From an uncultured Aquimarina sp. (GTDB lineage Bacteria > Bacteroidota > Bacteroidia > Flavobacteriales > Flavobacteriaceae), in assembly GCA_947499005.1 (NCBI GenBank), contig CANMML010000017.1:19278-83277 (forward strand): a stretch of DNA of 64,000 nt, given 5' to 3'. Position 1 is the stretch's first letter; each line of letters begins with the position of its first letter. Positions 54,239 through 63,061 of the stretch are shown one piece after another. The position numbers were made by a program, and so were the translations under genes. The notes beneath the pieces were generated by a model. That model worked only from the letters and a program-made list of their open reading frames with translations, was not told the DNA's origin and ran no database searches.

Positions 54239-55885
54239 CTAATTGTTATCCCAAATTAACTTACTGTCCAATTGATCTCCGTTGCTGAGTTTTTCTACGG
54301 CACTAGCTCTATTATCACCATTGGAGTTTTGAGTGGTACTAGGGTATGTTAACCTCGAAGGAACATCATCAATATTTGCTGAAGGTTCAAAAATATAAGT
54401 TGGATCTAATTCGAATCCAAAAAAGAAAAATACATCGTCAAGTTGAATAGGGTCATGAGCGATTTCATCTCCAGGTTTAATAATTGTTTCAGGGAAACCT
54501 GTACGTCGATACTCTGCCCAAGATTCCCAAGGTTGCATAAACAGTGCAATATACTTTTGGGTAAGGACTGTTTCTTCAGATGCTGGTGGTAATGTGTTTA
54601 CAAAATCGATAATTTCTTGCCCCGAAATACCCCAGCGTTCCATAGATGCTGTGACTCCCTGTTCGTAATTAGATTGATTCCAGTTATTTAATTCAGAAAG
54701 AATGAATGCAACTTCTGCATATTCCATAATTACTTCGCCATTATCTGGTGATAAAACGTCAATACTTAATTCAGAATAAAGGTCTCTGAAAAATAAAGAA
54801 ATATCATTATCTCCTTCGTCATAACCATAAGGAATACCGATATAATCTTCAGCAAATTCAGCAGGAAGTTCAAATCCGTCCACATCAGCATAAATACCGT
54901 CCGATAAAATACTAGATCTTCTTGCAAAGGTCGGAGCAGCAAATTTAAATAGTCTAGGATCTAATGAAAACCCGACCTCGCCTTTTAGTAAATTGATGAA
55001 ATTGTTAGTTACAACTATGTTGAATAGTGGGGTTTGTACAAAGTTAACAAACAGAGGGTTGCCTGTTTCTGCGGAAGCCTCAAATGCTTGTATAGCATTA
55101 TCTTCGTTAGATTCGAATACTCCTGATGCTAGAGCAGTATTAATTGCCTCCATAGAAATAGTTCCATCTACAGATTTGTAACGATTGGCAATCCGAAGTA
55201 TTAATGAATTTGCTAATTTTTTCCATTTAGCGGTATCTCCATTATAGATATTATCACCACCACTACTAAATACAGGACTATTTATATCTATTTGATCAGC
55301 AGCTTCTCTTAGTTCTTTTAGTAAATCTTTATAAATAGCATCTTGATCGGCAAATACGGGAGCCAAATTATTAATTCCCTGTAATGCTTGGAATTCTGAA
55401 GTTGAATTTCCAAAAGAATAATAAGGCACATCTCCATAGGTATCTACTAATTGATGGAAAATATAAGATAACATGATACGACAAACCGCAATTTGGTTTT
55501 CATTGCTTCCGTGGTCTATGACAATAATTTGATCGTCTTTTGTACTTGCCGACGTGTTTATGTCAATAATAGTTTTAAAGTTATTGGCAGCTAGATATAG
55601 ACCTTCCCATAAGTTGATAAGGGATACATCATCAAATCTGTAACGATCTTGAAAATTATTAGTAGGTTGCCCTGTATACTGAGATAAGAGGAGGCCTAAA
55701 GATCCTGAAGTTGACGCATCTCTACTGTTGTTTATTAGAGTTCTTGTTGCACTGTTAAATATCGTATTGGTAGGAGCAATTGTCGGTTCGTTGTCATTGG
55801 TATTGATTTCTTCAAAATCATTATCACAACTAGATGAAAAAGCAATGATGCAAAAACAGTATATATATTTTAGAAGTGTTTTCAT
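54239..55885 (-). CDS. SusD/RagB-like nutrient-binding outer-membrane lipoprotein
   Basis: 548 residues. Lipoprotein signal ending FSSSC (Cys20), followed by DNDFEEIN. TPR-type helices characteristic of SusD-like proteins: LWEGLYLAANNFKTIID, NQIAVCRIMLSYIFHQLVDTYGDVPY in parts, NGDTAKWKKLANSLILRIANRYK in parts, and a C-terminal WESWAEYRRTGFP. It covers the SusC pore and binds the nutrient. The gene starts 4 bases after susC. No glycan-degrading enzyme is adjacent, so the ligand may be a peptide or another nutrient. Confidence 0.95.
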   Translation of the reverse strand: MKTLLKYIYCFCIIAFSSSCDNDFEEINTNDNEPTIAPTNTIFNSATRTLINNSRDASTSGSLGLLLSQYTGQPTNNFQDRYRFDDVSLINLWEGLYLAANNFKTIIDINTSASTKDDQIIVIDHGSNENQIAVCRIMLSYIFHQLVDTYGDVPYYSFGNSTSEFQALQGINNLAPVFADQDAIYKDLLKELREAADQIDINSPVFSSGGDNIYNGDTAKWKKLANSLILRIANRYKSVDGTISMEAINTALASGVFESNEDNAIQAFEASAETGNPLFVNFVQTPLFNIVVTNNFINLLKGEVGFSLDPRLFKFAAPTFARRSSILSDGIYADVDGFELPAEFAEDYIGIPYGYDEGDNDISLFFRDLYSELSIDVLSPDNGEVIMEYAEVAFILSELNNWNQSNYEQGVTASMERWGISGQEIIDFVNTLPPASEETVLTQKYIALFMQPWESWAEYRRTGFPETIIKPGDEIAHDPIQLDDVFFFFGFELDPTYIFEPSANIDDVPSRLTYPSTTQNSNGDNRASAVEKLSNGDQLDSKLIWDNN

Positions 55886-55888
55886 TTG

Positions 55889-58800
55889 TTAAAACTGTAT
55901 TTTTAAGTTAGCGCCATAAGTTCTTGTAGAAGGAATGCTTCCTCCTTCAGAACCTTGAATATTTCCACTACCTGTAGATGCCACTTCTGGATCTACATGT
56001 TTATTATCAAGTCCCCAAGTCAATAAATTCCTTCCGTATATACTAAATTGTATTCCATTGAAAGGCAATTTGTTTTTTATAGGGAAATCATAACTAATAC
56101 TCACTTCGCGAAGCTTTACATAGTCAGACCTAAATACATTCTGAGCTTTAGGCCCATTGAAGAAGTTTTCGTTATAAGACCTTGCAGATACTCTAGTTGT
56201 ATTTTGTCTTGTATTAGTGACAGTGTATGTACCATCATTATTAAAAGTGACATCTCCTTGAACTCCATCAACGATCAGTCCGTTTTCTCGAATACCATTT
56301 GCAGCGGTTTCTTCTAGAAGTCCGCCATTTCGTCCAAATTCATGAGTTAAAGACCTGTAATGGCCACCTTCTTGTACATCTATTTGTGTTCGTAGATTTA
56401 GATTCTTATAACGTATACTGTTTATGAAGCTCATGTTATAGTCAGGTAAAATACTTCCCAAGTTTTCAAAGTTTTGAGTAGCTAAGTAATTACCGTCTTC
56501 ACCAACGACTTTATTTCCTTGGTTGTCAAAGACAAAGTTAGTTCCCCTGATCTGTCCATAGCTAAGGCCTTCTTCGGCTGTTAGAAGGACATCAAAAGGT
56601 AAGAAACCTAGATTGTGCGATTTTACTTGGTCGTTCAGTTTCTCCAGTTTATTGGTGTTTTTAGAGAAATTCCAAGTAAGATTATAGGTAAAGTCTTTAG
56701 TGTCTATGGGTTTAAAATTGACAATGGCTTCTATACCTTTGTTTGATAAACGCCCAGTGTTAGCAATTTGAGAAATAAACCCCGAGCTTCCATCAACACC
56801 AAGAGGAGTAATTAGATTTTCTGTAATTTCTTCATAATAGGTAAGGTCAAATCCGATAACATTTTTTAAGAAACTCATCTCTAAACCGACTTCATAGCTA
56901 GTTTTTTCTTCTGGTTTAAGAAAAGGGTTGGAGTTTTGAGAAGGGACCGAAAATCTAGGAGTTCCTAAGAAGTCGTTACTTCTTCTAAAAGTATTTTGTG
57001 TCCTAAAAGGTTCTGTTGCGTTTCCAACAAGAGCTGTAGCAAGCCTAAGTTTTCCAAAAGAAATCCAAGGAGCATTTAGTAGTTTAGAAAATATAAAACT
57101 AGTAGATGCTGAAGGGTAGAAATAAGAGTTATTGTCCGTAGGTAAGGTAGAAGACCAATCATTTCTCCCCGTTAAATCTAAAAACAAGAAATCATTGTAT
57201 CCCAAAGTTACTCCTCCAAAAACACTATTGATGACTTCGGGACTTTCTATAGGTTGATCTCTAGAGAAGCCCTCTACACCATTTTCAAGAGTGTATATAT
57301 TGGGGGCTTGTAACCCGCCAAGTGTTGTTGCAAAATTAGATGTTCTAGTGACATCTCTTCGGTTAACACCTACAAAAGCATTTACTTTAAAGAGATCTTT
57401 TAAAGTTGTTTTGTAATTAATATTAGCTTCGTAGTTATATTCTTCAAACTCTTCTTTTCGTTCTTGATATCTAGAAAGTGATACAGATCCGAGAGCTATT
57501 CTATTGTCGATATCTGTGGTATAGGTATCACTATATAGTTTAGCGTTGATAGCCCAGTGTTCATCAAATTCATAATTAAGATTAATGTTTCCAAACCAAC
57601 GTTTTCGAGTGTCTTCAGCAGTGTTTTCGAATACTGTCCAAAAAGGGTTGTCATAAAATTGAGGAGAACGATCAAAAGCAGAAACTCTATTCCAAGTGCG
57701 TTGAGTGCCGTCGGGATATAAATAATTTCTTAGCCTGCTGTAGTCCAATTGAGTGTGGCTAAATAGAAGCATTCTTACCAGTAAGCTATTTTCGGTGTCG
57801 TAACCCGATGTAGGTCTGTTAAACCCATTTGTTCTTGTGAAATTTATACCGGCATTTAATGTAAGTTTTTTGGTGATTTTAAGGCTTCCTTTTAATCCAA
57901 CATTAGTTTTGTCTAATTTACTATTAGGGAAAATACCTTCTTGTTCTATATGTCCTAGCGAAAATCTAAAATTTCCTTTATCATAAGCTTGGGAAATAGC
58001 AATATTGTTATTTAATGTTTTTGCAGTTCTGAAAAAAGAAAAGACATCATTTTCTGGATATACCCATGGGCGTGCTTGCAAATATTCATTAGGGAATTCG
58101 GGATCTACATTATCCCAATGCAATACATTTCTATTAGCATCATATCTTGGACCCCAAGATACGTCATTAGCATAATCAACTACTTCAAATTCTTGTCCAT
58201 CTATAATTTCTGTTCCAAAGGTATCTGTATTTCCTCCTCCATATTGAGTCTGGAATTGAGGAGTAACATTCAATTCAGTAAAATTAATTCCTGAATTGAT
58301 CTCTATGCTAAGTTTTTTAGATGTAGCCTTTTTTGTGGTTATCAAGATCACTCCGTTATTCGCTCTAGAACCGTATAATGCAGCTGCTGCACCTCCTTTC
58401 AAAACATTAATGTCTTTAATGTCATTGGTTGGAATGTCAAAGCCTGTGTCGCCAAAATCTCTACCACCACTACCTTCTTGAGTAATAATATCGTTAAAAT
58501 TACTGTTGTCAAAAGGGATTCCGTCAATAACCAGTAAGGGTTGGTTATTTTGAGTAATAGAACCAGGGCCTCTTAATAAAATTCTTGTAGAACCTCCTAA
58601 ATTTCCAGAGGCATTAGAGACTTGAAGTCCCGCTACTTTTCCAGCTAAAGCGTTTAACGGATTTTCGTTTCTAGTGGCTTCTATAACAGTGCCATCAATT
58701 TTTTGAGAAGCATATCCTAGCTGTTTCTTTTCTTTAGGGATATTTAAGGCAGTAACAACTACTTCTTCGAAAGTGCTATTAGTTGCTATTAATTTGATTA

Positions 58801-59080
58801 CGATTTCCTCTTTAGAAGTAATCGTAATGGACTGCTCTTTAAAACCATATGCTAGGAATGTTAATTGACTATTAATAGGAGTGTCAATAGAGAAATTTCC
58901 GTTAAAATCTGTGGCGCTTTTATTAGCATTGACGCTGGAAGTTACAGTTACTTCGGGGATGGGTATGTCATTTTGGTCTACTACTTTTCCTGAGATTAAA
59001 GGAGAAGTTTGAGACCAAGAAGGAACTACTACACCAAAAAAGCAAACGATTGTTTTTAGGACTAAGTAATAGTATTTCAT
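55889..59080 (-). CDS. SusC/RagA-type TonB-dependent outer-membrane transporter
   Basis: 1063 residues. Signal peptide about 1-23, then a carboxypeptidase-regulatory-like domain (about 28-110, ISGKVVDQNDIPIPEVTV), the plug domain (about 115-235, with GGSTRILLRGPGSITQNNQP region and YGSRANNGVILITTKK, the SusC-family signature) and a 22-strand barrel ending TYGANLKIQF. It imports a nutrient with energy from TonB, together with the SusD partner. It lies 18 bases downstream of a LytTR regulator gene. Confidence 0.96.
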   Translation of the reverse strand: MKYYYLVLKTIVCFFGVVVPSWSQTSPLISGKVVDQNDIPIPEVTVTSSVNANKSATDFNGNFSIDTPINSQLTFLAYGFKEQSITITSKEEIVIKLIATNSTFEEVVVTALNIPKEKKQLGYASQKIDGTVIEATRNENPLNALAGKVAGLQVSNASGNLGGSTRILLRGPGSITQNNQPLLVIDGIPFDNSNFNDIITQEGSGGRDFGDTGFDIPTNDIKDINVLKGGAAAALYGSRANNGVILITTKKATSKKLSIEINSGINFTELNVTPQFQTQYGGGNTDTFGTEIIDGQEFEVVDYANDVSWGPRYDANRNVLHWDNVDPEFPNEYLQARPWVYPENDVFSFFRTAKTLNNNIAISQAYDKGNFRFSLGHIEQEGIFPNSKLDKTNVGLKGSLKITKKLTLNAGINFTRTNGFNRPTSGYDTENSLLVRMLLFSHTQLDYSRLRNYLYPDGTQRTWNRVSAFDRSPQFYDNPFWTVFENTAEDTRKRWFGNINLNYEFDEHWAINAKLYSDTYTTDIDNRIALGSVSLSRYQERKEEFEEYNYEANINYKTTLKDLFKVNAFVGVNRRDVTRTSNFATTLGGLQAPNIYTLENGVEGFSRDQPIESPEVINSVFGGVTLGYNDFLFLDLTGRNDWSSTLPTDNNSYFYPSASTSFIFSKLLNAPWISFGKLRLATALVGNATEPFRTQNTFRRSNDFLGTPRFSVPSQNSNPFLKPEEKTSYEVGLEMSFLKNVIGFDLTYYEEITENLITPLGVDGSSGFISQIANTGRLSNKGIEAIVNFKPIDTKDFTYNLTWNFSKNTNKLEKLNDQVKSHNLGFLPFDVLLTAEEGLSYGQIRGTNFVFDNQGNKVVGEDGNYLATQNFENLGSILPDYNMSFINSIRYKNLNLRTQIDVQEGGHYRSLTHEFGRNGGLLEETAANGIRENGLIVDGVQGDVTFNNDGTYTVTNTRQNTTRVSARSYNENFFNGPKAQNVFRSDYVKLREVSISYDFPIKNKLPFNGIQFSIYGRNLLTWGLDNKHVDPEVASTGSGNIQGSEGGSIPSTRTYGANLKIQF

Positions 59081-59098
59081 GAAGTGTGTTTTAGCTAG

Positions 59099-59869
59099 TT
59101 AAATTGTATTAAATAATTTAAAGACGTTTTCTTTATGCGATTTGCTGATAGGGATTCTGTGTGGCCCAATAAATAATTGGTTTCCCTCATAACCGTCAAT
59201 TCTTCGAGTATTAACAATAAAACTGCGATGTGTTCTCATGAATAATTCAGGAGGTAATTGCTGTTCTACTTTTTTCATTACTACAGAGTATAGATATTTC
59301 TCGTTTTCAGTATATAAAGTAGAGTAGTTATTATCAGCTTCAATAAATAAAATATCTTTTAAAAATACTTTGTTATAGTGATGATCTTTTTTTAGAAAAA
59401 GACAATCCTTTATCTGCAATACATTATTTGTATCGGCATTGGTTTCTCTTTCAATATTAAAATTAGTCTCGGGCGTACTTTCTGCATAATTAACCAAAGC
59501 CATTTCAATAGCAATCCCAACTTGTCTGTCGTTAAAAGGTTTTAACATGTAAGCATAAGGATTGACACTTTTGGCTCTTTCTACCATATAATTGTCTGCG
59601 TTGGATGTCAAAAAAATAAAGGGAAGCTGGTATTTTTCATTAATAATTCTTGCGAGCTCGATGCCATCTAATCCGCCTTTGATGATTATATCCAAAAGGA
59701 GTAAGTCTATAGTTGGATTATCGTCTAAGATTTTGATAGCCTCATCCGCGCTTGTGGCATGACCTGCAATATTATAATTCATTGCAGTTAGTCTGTCAAT
59801 GATATCTTCGGCAAGAAGGAATTCATCTTCGACAACAAGAATATTTACTTTGTGATTAGTGTTATTCAT
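59099..59869 (-). CDS. LytTR-family response regulator
   Basis: 256 residues. Receiver domain about 8-125: acidic pair in VVEDEF, phosphoacceptor Asp60 in LLLLDIIIKGG, conserved Thr in IFLTSNAD and Lys in YMLKPFND. LytTR DNA-binding domain about 155-256: FIEADNNYSTLYTEN, FMRTHRSFIVNTRRI, RIPISKSHKENV. No histidine kinase is next to it, so it is an orphan. It is the first gene of a probable transcript with susC and susD and may control them. Confidence 0.93.
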   Translation of the reverse strand: MNNTNHKVNILVVEDEFLLAEDIIDRLTAMNYNIAGHATSADEAIKILDDNPTIDLLLLDIIIKGGLDGIELARIINEKYQLPFIFLTSNADNYMVERAKSVNPYAYMLKPFNDRQVGIAIEMALVNYAESTPETNFNIERETNADTNNVLQIKDCLFLKKDHHYNKVFLKDILFIEADNNYSTLYTENEKYLYSVVMKKVEQQLPPELFMRTHRSFIVNTRRIDGYEGNQLFIGPHRIPISKSHKENVFKLFNTI

Positions 59870-60278
59870 TGATGGAGGTAGTCGTTAGAATGTTGTTTAG
59901 TCTATTAAGCTAATTTATAATTATTTTAAGACAAATGCTTCAAAATTGTCAAAGAATTGTTTCATTCGTGATGAATTTGCGAAGTGTTTAAAATTATCAT
60001 GATTTTTAATGTAAATATTTAGTAATCAAAACACTGTATTTTTTGATATTATGGAAGGTATACTTTTGTAGAGAGGTAATTTTGTGGTAATCATCTTGAA
60101 AATATCAATTTATTTTAGAATTCAATTTTATTCGTAAGGTCTACTTGTTGTCTATATTAAAAGTATTCATTTCTGTTGTTACAGGATGTCCTGACGTAGA
60201 TTAGGATACAATAGGGATTTTAGGGGTGTTTCCTTTGCTAGAAGTGTAGCATGATAAAAGTGTTTTTGTCCACTATTA
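59870..60278. other. gene-free stretch upstream of the LytTR gene
   Basis: AT-rich, no credible coding frame, no strong hairpin and no complete promoter match seen on the minus strand. It must contain the LytTR-susCD promoter if that unit is transcribed from here. It marks the boundary with the repeat-rich island. Confidence 0.5.
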
Positions 60279-60402
60279 CCGTCACACCTGGGCGAAGCGG
60301 AAAGGTGTCTCCATCACTAAAAGAGTCAAATGATCAAGGTAAGTTGAAGTTTGTTGCTTTCTCGGAGGGGATGCCGTTCTTCAACGGCATGATGGTGGGT
60401 TG
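60279..60402. repeat. REP2 palindromic element, copy A
   Basis: A 124-base element starting CCGTCACACCTGGGCGAAGC and ending GGCATGATGGTGGG. The termini are inverted (CCGTCAyACC against GGyATGAyGG) and it contains an inner GATGCCGTT/AACGGCAT hairpin. Four copies occur in 3.6 kb. Copy A plus the 100 bases after it closely match copy D plus its flank (63733-63927). Confidence 0.75.
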
Positions 60403-60471
60403 AAGAAAATTTTTCCGATTAGGAATTGTTTCCATAAAGAAAAGAACTATCAAAAAGAAAATAATTTAAAC

Positions 60472-60506
60472 TTCTACCTTCTACCTTCTACCTTCTACCT
60501 TCTACC
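60472..60506. repeat. TTCTACC heptamer array, five copies
   Basis: Five exact heptamers. The array overlaps the 3' end of the vapC-like gene on the minus strand and supplies its last codons (KGRR) and stop codon. Confidence 0.9.
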
Positions 60507-60911
60507 TTTAACATAAGTTTCAGGTGTCATTACTACGAGTTCACTTTTCTTAAAGTCTTTAGTATTTCTAGTAAGTATTATTGTTATTGAATTCGTTTGA
60601 ATAGCAGAAAAGTTTTGCAGCGCATCTTCAAAATCTTTGAAATGAGAGTTTAAAGCATTAATCACTGTATTTTTATTCATTTCTATAACATCTATAAAAC
60701 TGAGTAGTTGATGGAGTTTATTAACGATAATTTCATGCTTTGCTGTTTTTCGTAATAGATAATAGGTATTTGCAATAATTAATGGAGTAGTGTAGCCTAG
60801 TATTTTTTTTTGCTCACATAAACTAAATACATTGGAAGAGAATTCGGAAAAGGGTTGTCTGTCGAAGAAAAAATCTAAAATGACATCCGTATCAATTAGT
60901 ATGTGATCCAT
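60495..60911 (-). CDS. PIN-domain toxin (VapC-like)
   Basis: 138 residues. PIN fold with the N-terminal acidic motif LIDTDVILDFFF (Asp7, Asp9), a central NTYYLLRK, acidic residues in KDFEDALQNFSA, and TRNTKDFKKSELVVMTPETYV at the end. PIN toxins are Mg-dependent RNases, commonly cutting tRNA. It overlaps the antitoxin stop by one base (TAATG), so translation is coupled. The C-terminus KGRR and stop are encoded by a heptamer array, which suggests the 3' end was reshaped by repeat expansion. Confidence 0.88.
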   Translation of the reverse strand: MDHILIDTDVILDFFFDRQPFSEFSSNVFSLCEQKKILGYTTPLIIANTYYLLRKTAKHEIIVNKLHQLLSFIDVIEMNKNTVINALNSHFKDFEDALQNFSAIQTNSITIILTRNTKDFKKSELVVMTPETYVKGRR

Positions 60912-61153
60912 TATAAATATTTTTCAGACAAACGTTTACCAAGCTCTTCTTTGTAATCGAAATTTTCGGGAGCTTTAAAAGAGCCCTTTAGAGAATTTAT
61001 TAAAGAAGAATGTTTTTTCTCACTAGCGTCTGAAGTCAACTGCTTTAAATAGTTTTCGATAATGTCCGATAAGCTACGGTTTTTTGTTTTGGCGTAGCTT
61101 TTGGCTTTTTCTATTATTGTTTGCTCTATGGTAAGGGTCAATTTTGTATTCAT
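60911..61153 (-). CDS. antitoxin, ribbon-helix-helix DUF6364-like
   Basis: 80 residues from ATG 61153; a GTG one codon upstream is in frame. The N-terminal strand-helix-helix (MNTKLTLTIEQTIIEKAKSYAKTKNRSLSDIIENYLKQL in parts) is a ribbon-helix-helix DNA-binding fold, as in DUF6364-type antitoxins. The C-terminal tail (FKAPENFDYKEELGKRLSEKYL) would wrap the toxin. Overlaps the toxin gene by one base. Its start region is duplicated at 63104-63252. Confidence 0.86.
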   Translation of the reverse strand: MNTKLTLTIEQTIIEKAKSYAKTKNRSLSDIIENYLKQLTSDASEKKHSSLINSLKGSFKAPENFDYKEELGKRLSEKYL

Positions 61154-61181
61154 CACCTATGGTTTTTAACTCAACTGTATA

Positions 61182-61189
61182 CAAATATA
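61182..61189 (-). promoter_or_regulatory. -7 box of the vapBC-like operon
   Basis: TATATTTG on the minus strand, exact TAnnTTTG, 28 bases before the antitoxin ATG. The box is retained in the duplicated fragment (63104-63252). No TTTG is seen at the -33 position. Confidence 0.5.
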
Positions 61190-61192
61190 ATC

Positions 61193-61231
61193 AAAAGCAC
61201 GTGTTTTTTTATTTTGAGAACACGTGCTTTT
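61193..61231 (-). terminator. terminator between small lipoprotein gene and vapBC
   Basis: A perfect 13-bp stem AAAAGCACGTGTT/AACACGTGCTTTT (61193-61205 with 61219-61231). A second copy lies at 63161-63200 downstream of the second lipoprotein gene. Confidence 0.85.
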
Positions 61232-61285
61232 AGTTTAAGTAGATTTAGAATCTTAAAAAAGCTAAAAAATCAATTATAATAGCAA

Positions 61286-61330
61286 TTTTATCTATTGTGT
61301 AGGCACTGATTGCAAATCAGCGCTATCGGG
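61286..61330. repeat. REP1 element, copy 1
   Basis: A 45-base element with a palindromic core CTGATTGCAAATCAG, ending TATCGGG. Identical copies at 63062-63106 and 63253-63297. It resembles short palindromic REP units of the kind linked to RAYT transposases, but no such gene is in the window. Confidence 0.8.
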
Positions 61331-61364
61331 TTGTAAATTCAACTCCTTTTGAAAACAGAAAAAG

Positions 61365-61529
61365 TTACTTGCGTTTTCTTCGAAGTCTCATAATAGGCGA
61401 AAAAGTCTCAGCATCACTTACATTTTTTGTATTATTTTGTTGTGTTTCTACATCAGCAGTGTCAGGAGAGCAGCTGATTGTAGCGAATGATAGTAACAGT
61501 GCTGTGATGGTAATTTTAAAGATTTTCAT
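61365..61529 (-). CDS. small Arg-tailed lipoprotein, copy 1
   Basis: 54 residues. Lipoprotein signal MKIFKITITALLLSFATISC with Cys20 as lipidation site, then an acidic linker (SPDTADVETQQN, NVSDAETFSP) and a strongly basic end (MRLRRKRK). A paralogue at 63328-63492 shares most residues and a third, truncated copy is at 62957-63061. Conservation of the frame among copies supports a real gene. Function unknown; the size and basic tail would fit a peptide-like or membrane-interacting product. Confidence 0.8.
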   Translation of the reverse strand: MKIFKITITALLLSFATISCSPDTADVETQQNNTKNVSDAETFSPIMRLRRKRK

Positions 61530-61607
61530 GTGTTATTTTTTTTAAATGATTTTTGTTTTAAAATTCTTTAAAATTCAAAGTGAAATTGTGTTTTATTTTA
61601 TTGTATA

Positions 61608-61738
61608 TCATCACACCACGAATTACGATAGTAATTGTAGTGGTGTCTCCATCACTAAAAGAGCAAAATGATCAAGGTAAGTTGAGATTTAGTGCTTCTT
61701 CGGAGGGGATGCCGTTCTTCAATGGCATGACGGTAGTT
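61608..61738. repeat. REP2 palindromic element, copy B
   Basis: Shares the body of copy A from GTGTCTCCATCACTAAAAGA on, but the left end is a variant with an ACGAATTACGATAGTAATTG hairpin, as in copy C. It lies upstream of the small lipoprotein gene on its minus-strand side. Confidence 0.75.
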
Positions 61739-61793
61739 TGATTATCATATTAACTAAGATAAATGATCGCAAAATGCTATTCTATTTTTTTAC

Positions 61794-61863
61794 AGCTCAT
61801 GTTTATGGGTTTTAAAGCTCATTTTAAACCTTATTTGATCTATATTTATATTTTAAATGAGCT
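61794..61863 (+). promoter_or_regulatory. candidate operator of the fic gene
   Basis: AGCTCAT occurs at 61794-61800 and 61816-61822 and inverted (ATGAGCT) at 61857-61863. The last two sit in longer near-mirror blocks: TTTAAAGCTCATTTTAAA (61811-61828) and TTTAAATGAGCTTAAA (61852-61867). The last block ends 5 bases before the fic ATG and covers its ribosome site. The Fic protein has an N-terminal winged helix that could bind here. Confidence 0.5.
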
Positions 61864-61872
61864 TAAAAATAA

Positions 61873-62910
61873 ATGAACGATAAAGAAAAAATAATTGTAA
61901 ATTACATAAAAGAGCATTCACAGAGTTCTTCTAAAGAAGTTTTTGATAATACTAACCTTGGTGTAAGTTACGCAACTTTAAAACGTAGTATATCAAAACT
62001 TCTAATGGAAAATGTTTTAGAATCCATTGGGAAAGGGAAAGGTACAAAATATGCTGTTTCAAAGGTTTTTGATTTGTTGTACCCTATTAATATTGATGTA
62101 TATTATCAAAGAGAAATCGATGAGAGGATCATTAATGACTCATTTAATTTTGATGTTATTAATGAGATTTTACCCCAATACGATGTGTTTAACCAGAAAG
62201 AGCTAGGTGAATTAGAAAAGTTGCATCAAAAATACCTAAGAAATATATCAGAGTTAACGCCAAATCAATACCAAAAAGAATTGGAGCGTTTAGCCATTGA
62301 TCTTAGCTGGAAGTCTTCTCAAATAGAGGGGAATACCTATTCCTTATTAGAAACAGAAAAATTATTGAAGGACAAACAAACAGCTTCGGGAAAAACCAAA
62401 GACGAAGCCACCATGTTATTGAATCACAAAGATGCTTTAGACTTTATTATCGAAAACAAGGACTATTTGCATCCGCTTTCAGTATCTAAGATCGAAGATA
62501 TCCATAGTATCTTGATTAAAGAATTGCAAGTAGATCGAAATTTAAGAACTAGGCGAGTAGGTATTTCAGGAACTAATTACAGACCCTTGGATAATGAGTT
62601 TCAAATTAGAGAAGCATTAGGAAATAGCTGCGACTTGATCAATACAAAAAGAAATGTCTTTGAAAAAGCATTGCTAGCACTAGTGTTAGTGTCATATATA
62701 CAGCCATTTATGGATGGTAATAAAAGAACAGCACGAATCGTTAGCAATGCTATTTTAATCAATGATAACTATTGCCCTTTGTCCTTTAGAACAGTAGACT
62801 CCATAGACTATAAGAAAGCTATGTTGTTATTCTACGAACAAAATAACATACATAGCTTTAAAGAAATTTTTATCGAACAGTATCGTTTTGCTGTTGATAC
62901 TTATTTTTAA
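61873..62910 (+). CDS. Fic family protein with N-terminal winged helix, catalytic His replaced
   Basis: 345 residues. N-terminal winged-helix-like domain about 1-65 (KEVFDNTNLGVSYATLKRSI). Linker, then SSQIEG near 148-153, matching the inhibitory-helix motif (S/T)xxxE(G/N). Fic core about 200-345 with QPFMDGNKRTAR at 277-288. The usual motif begins with a catalytic His; here it is Gln277, and GNK replaces GNG as in Doc. So ordinary AMP transfer is doubtful. Class: Fic with built-in inhibitory motif and DNA-binding domain. Lies between repeats in the accessory island. Confidence 0.88.
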   Translation: MNDKEKIIVNYIKEHSQSSSKEVFDNTNLGVSYATLKRSISKLLMENVLESIGKGKGTKYAVSKVFDLLYPINIDVYYQREIDERIINDSFNFDVINEILPQYDVFNQKELGELEKLHQKYLRNISELTPNQYQKELERLAIDLSWKSSQIEGNTYSLLETEKLLKDKQTASGKTKDEATMLLNHKDALDFIIENKDYLHPLSVSKIEDIHSILIKELQVDRNLRTRRVGISGTNYRPLDNEFQIREALGNSCDLINTKRNVFEKALLALVLVSYIQPFMDGNKRTARIVSNAILINDNYCPLSFRTVDSIDYKKAMLLFYEQNNIHSFKEIFIEQYRFAVDTYF

Positions 62911-62956
62911 CAAAACCTCCAAGGGATCAACCTTAAAGGTTTAATGAAAAATGATT

Positions 62957-63061
62957 TTATCTACGTCTTCTTCTTGCTCTAAAAAAAGGAGAAGAAGTCT
63001 CAACATCACTTACATTTTCTGTAGTACTATTTTGTTGTGTTTCTACATCAGCGGTATCAGG
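62957..63061 (-). pseudogene. truncated third copy of the small lipoprotein gene
   Basis: Codes for the C-terminal part only (PDTADVETQQN to the RRRRR end and stop TAA at 62959-62957). The signal peptide and lipobox are missing: the frame is cut at 63061 and joined to REP1 copy 2. Confidence 0.8.

Noticed and set aside
61300..61350. tRNA-like sequence with an anticodon-loop-like TTGCAAA in REP1
   Set aside because: No acceptor stem, no TTCRA loop and the pattern occurs in three identical repeats; it is a palindromic repeat, not a tRNA gene.
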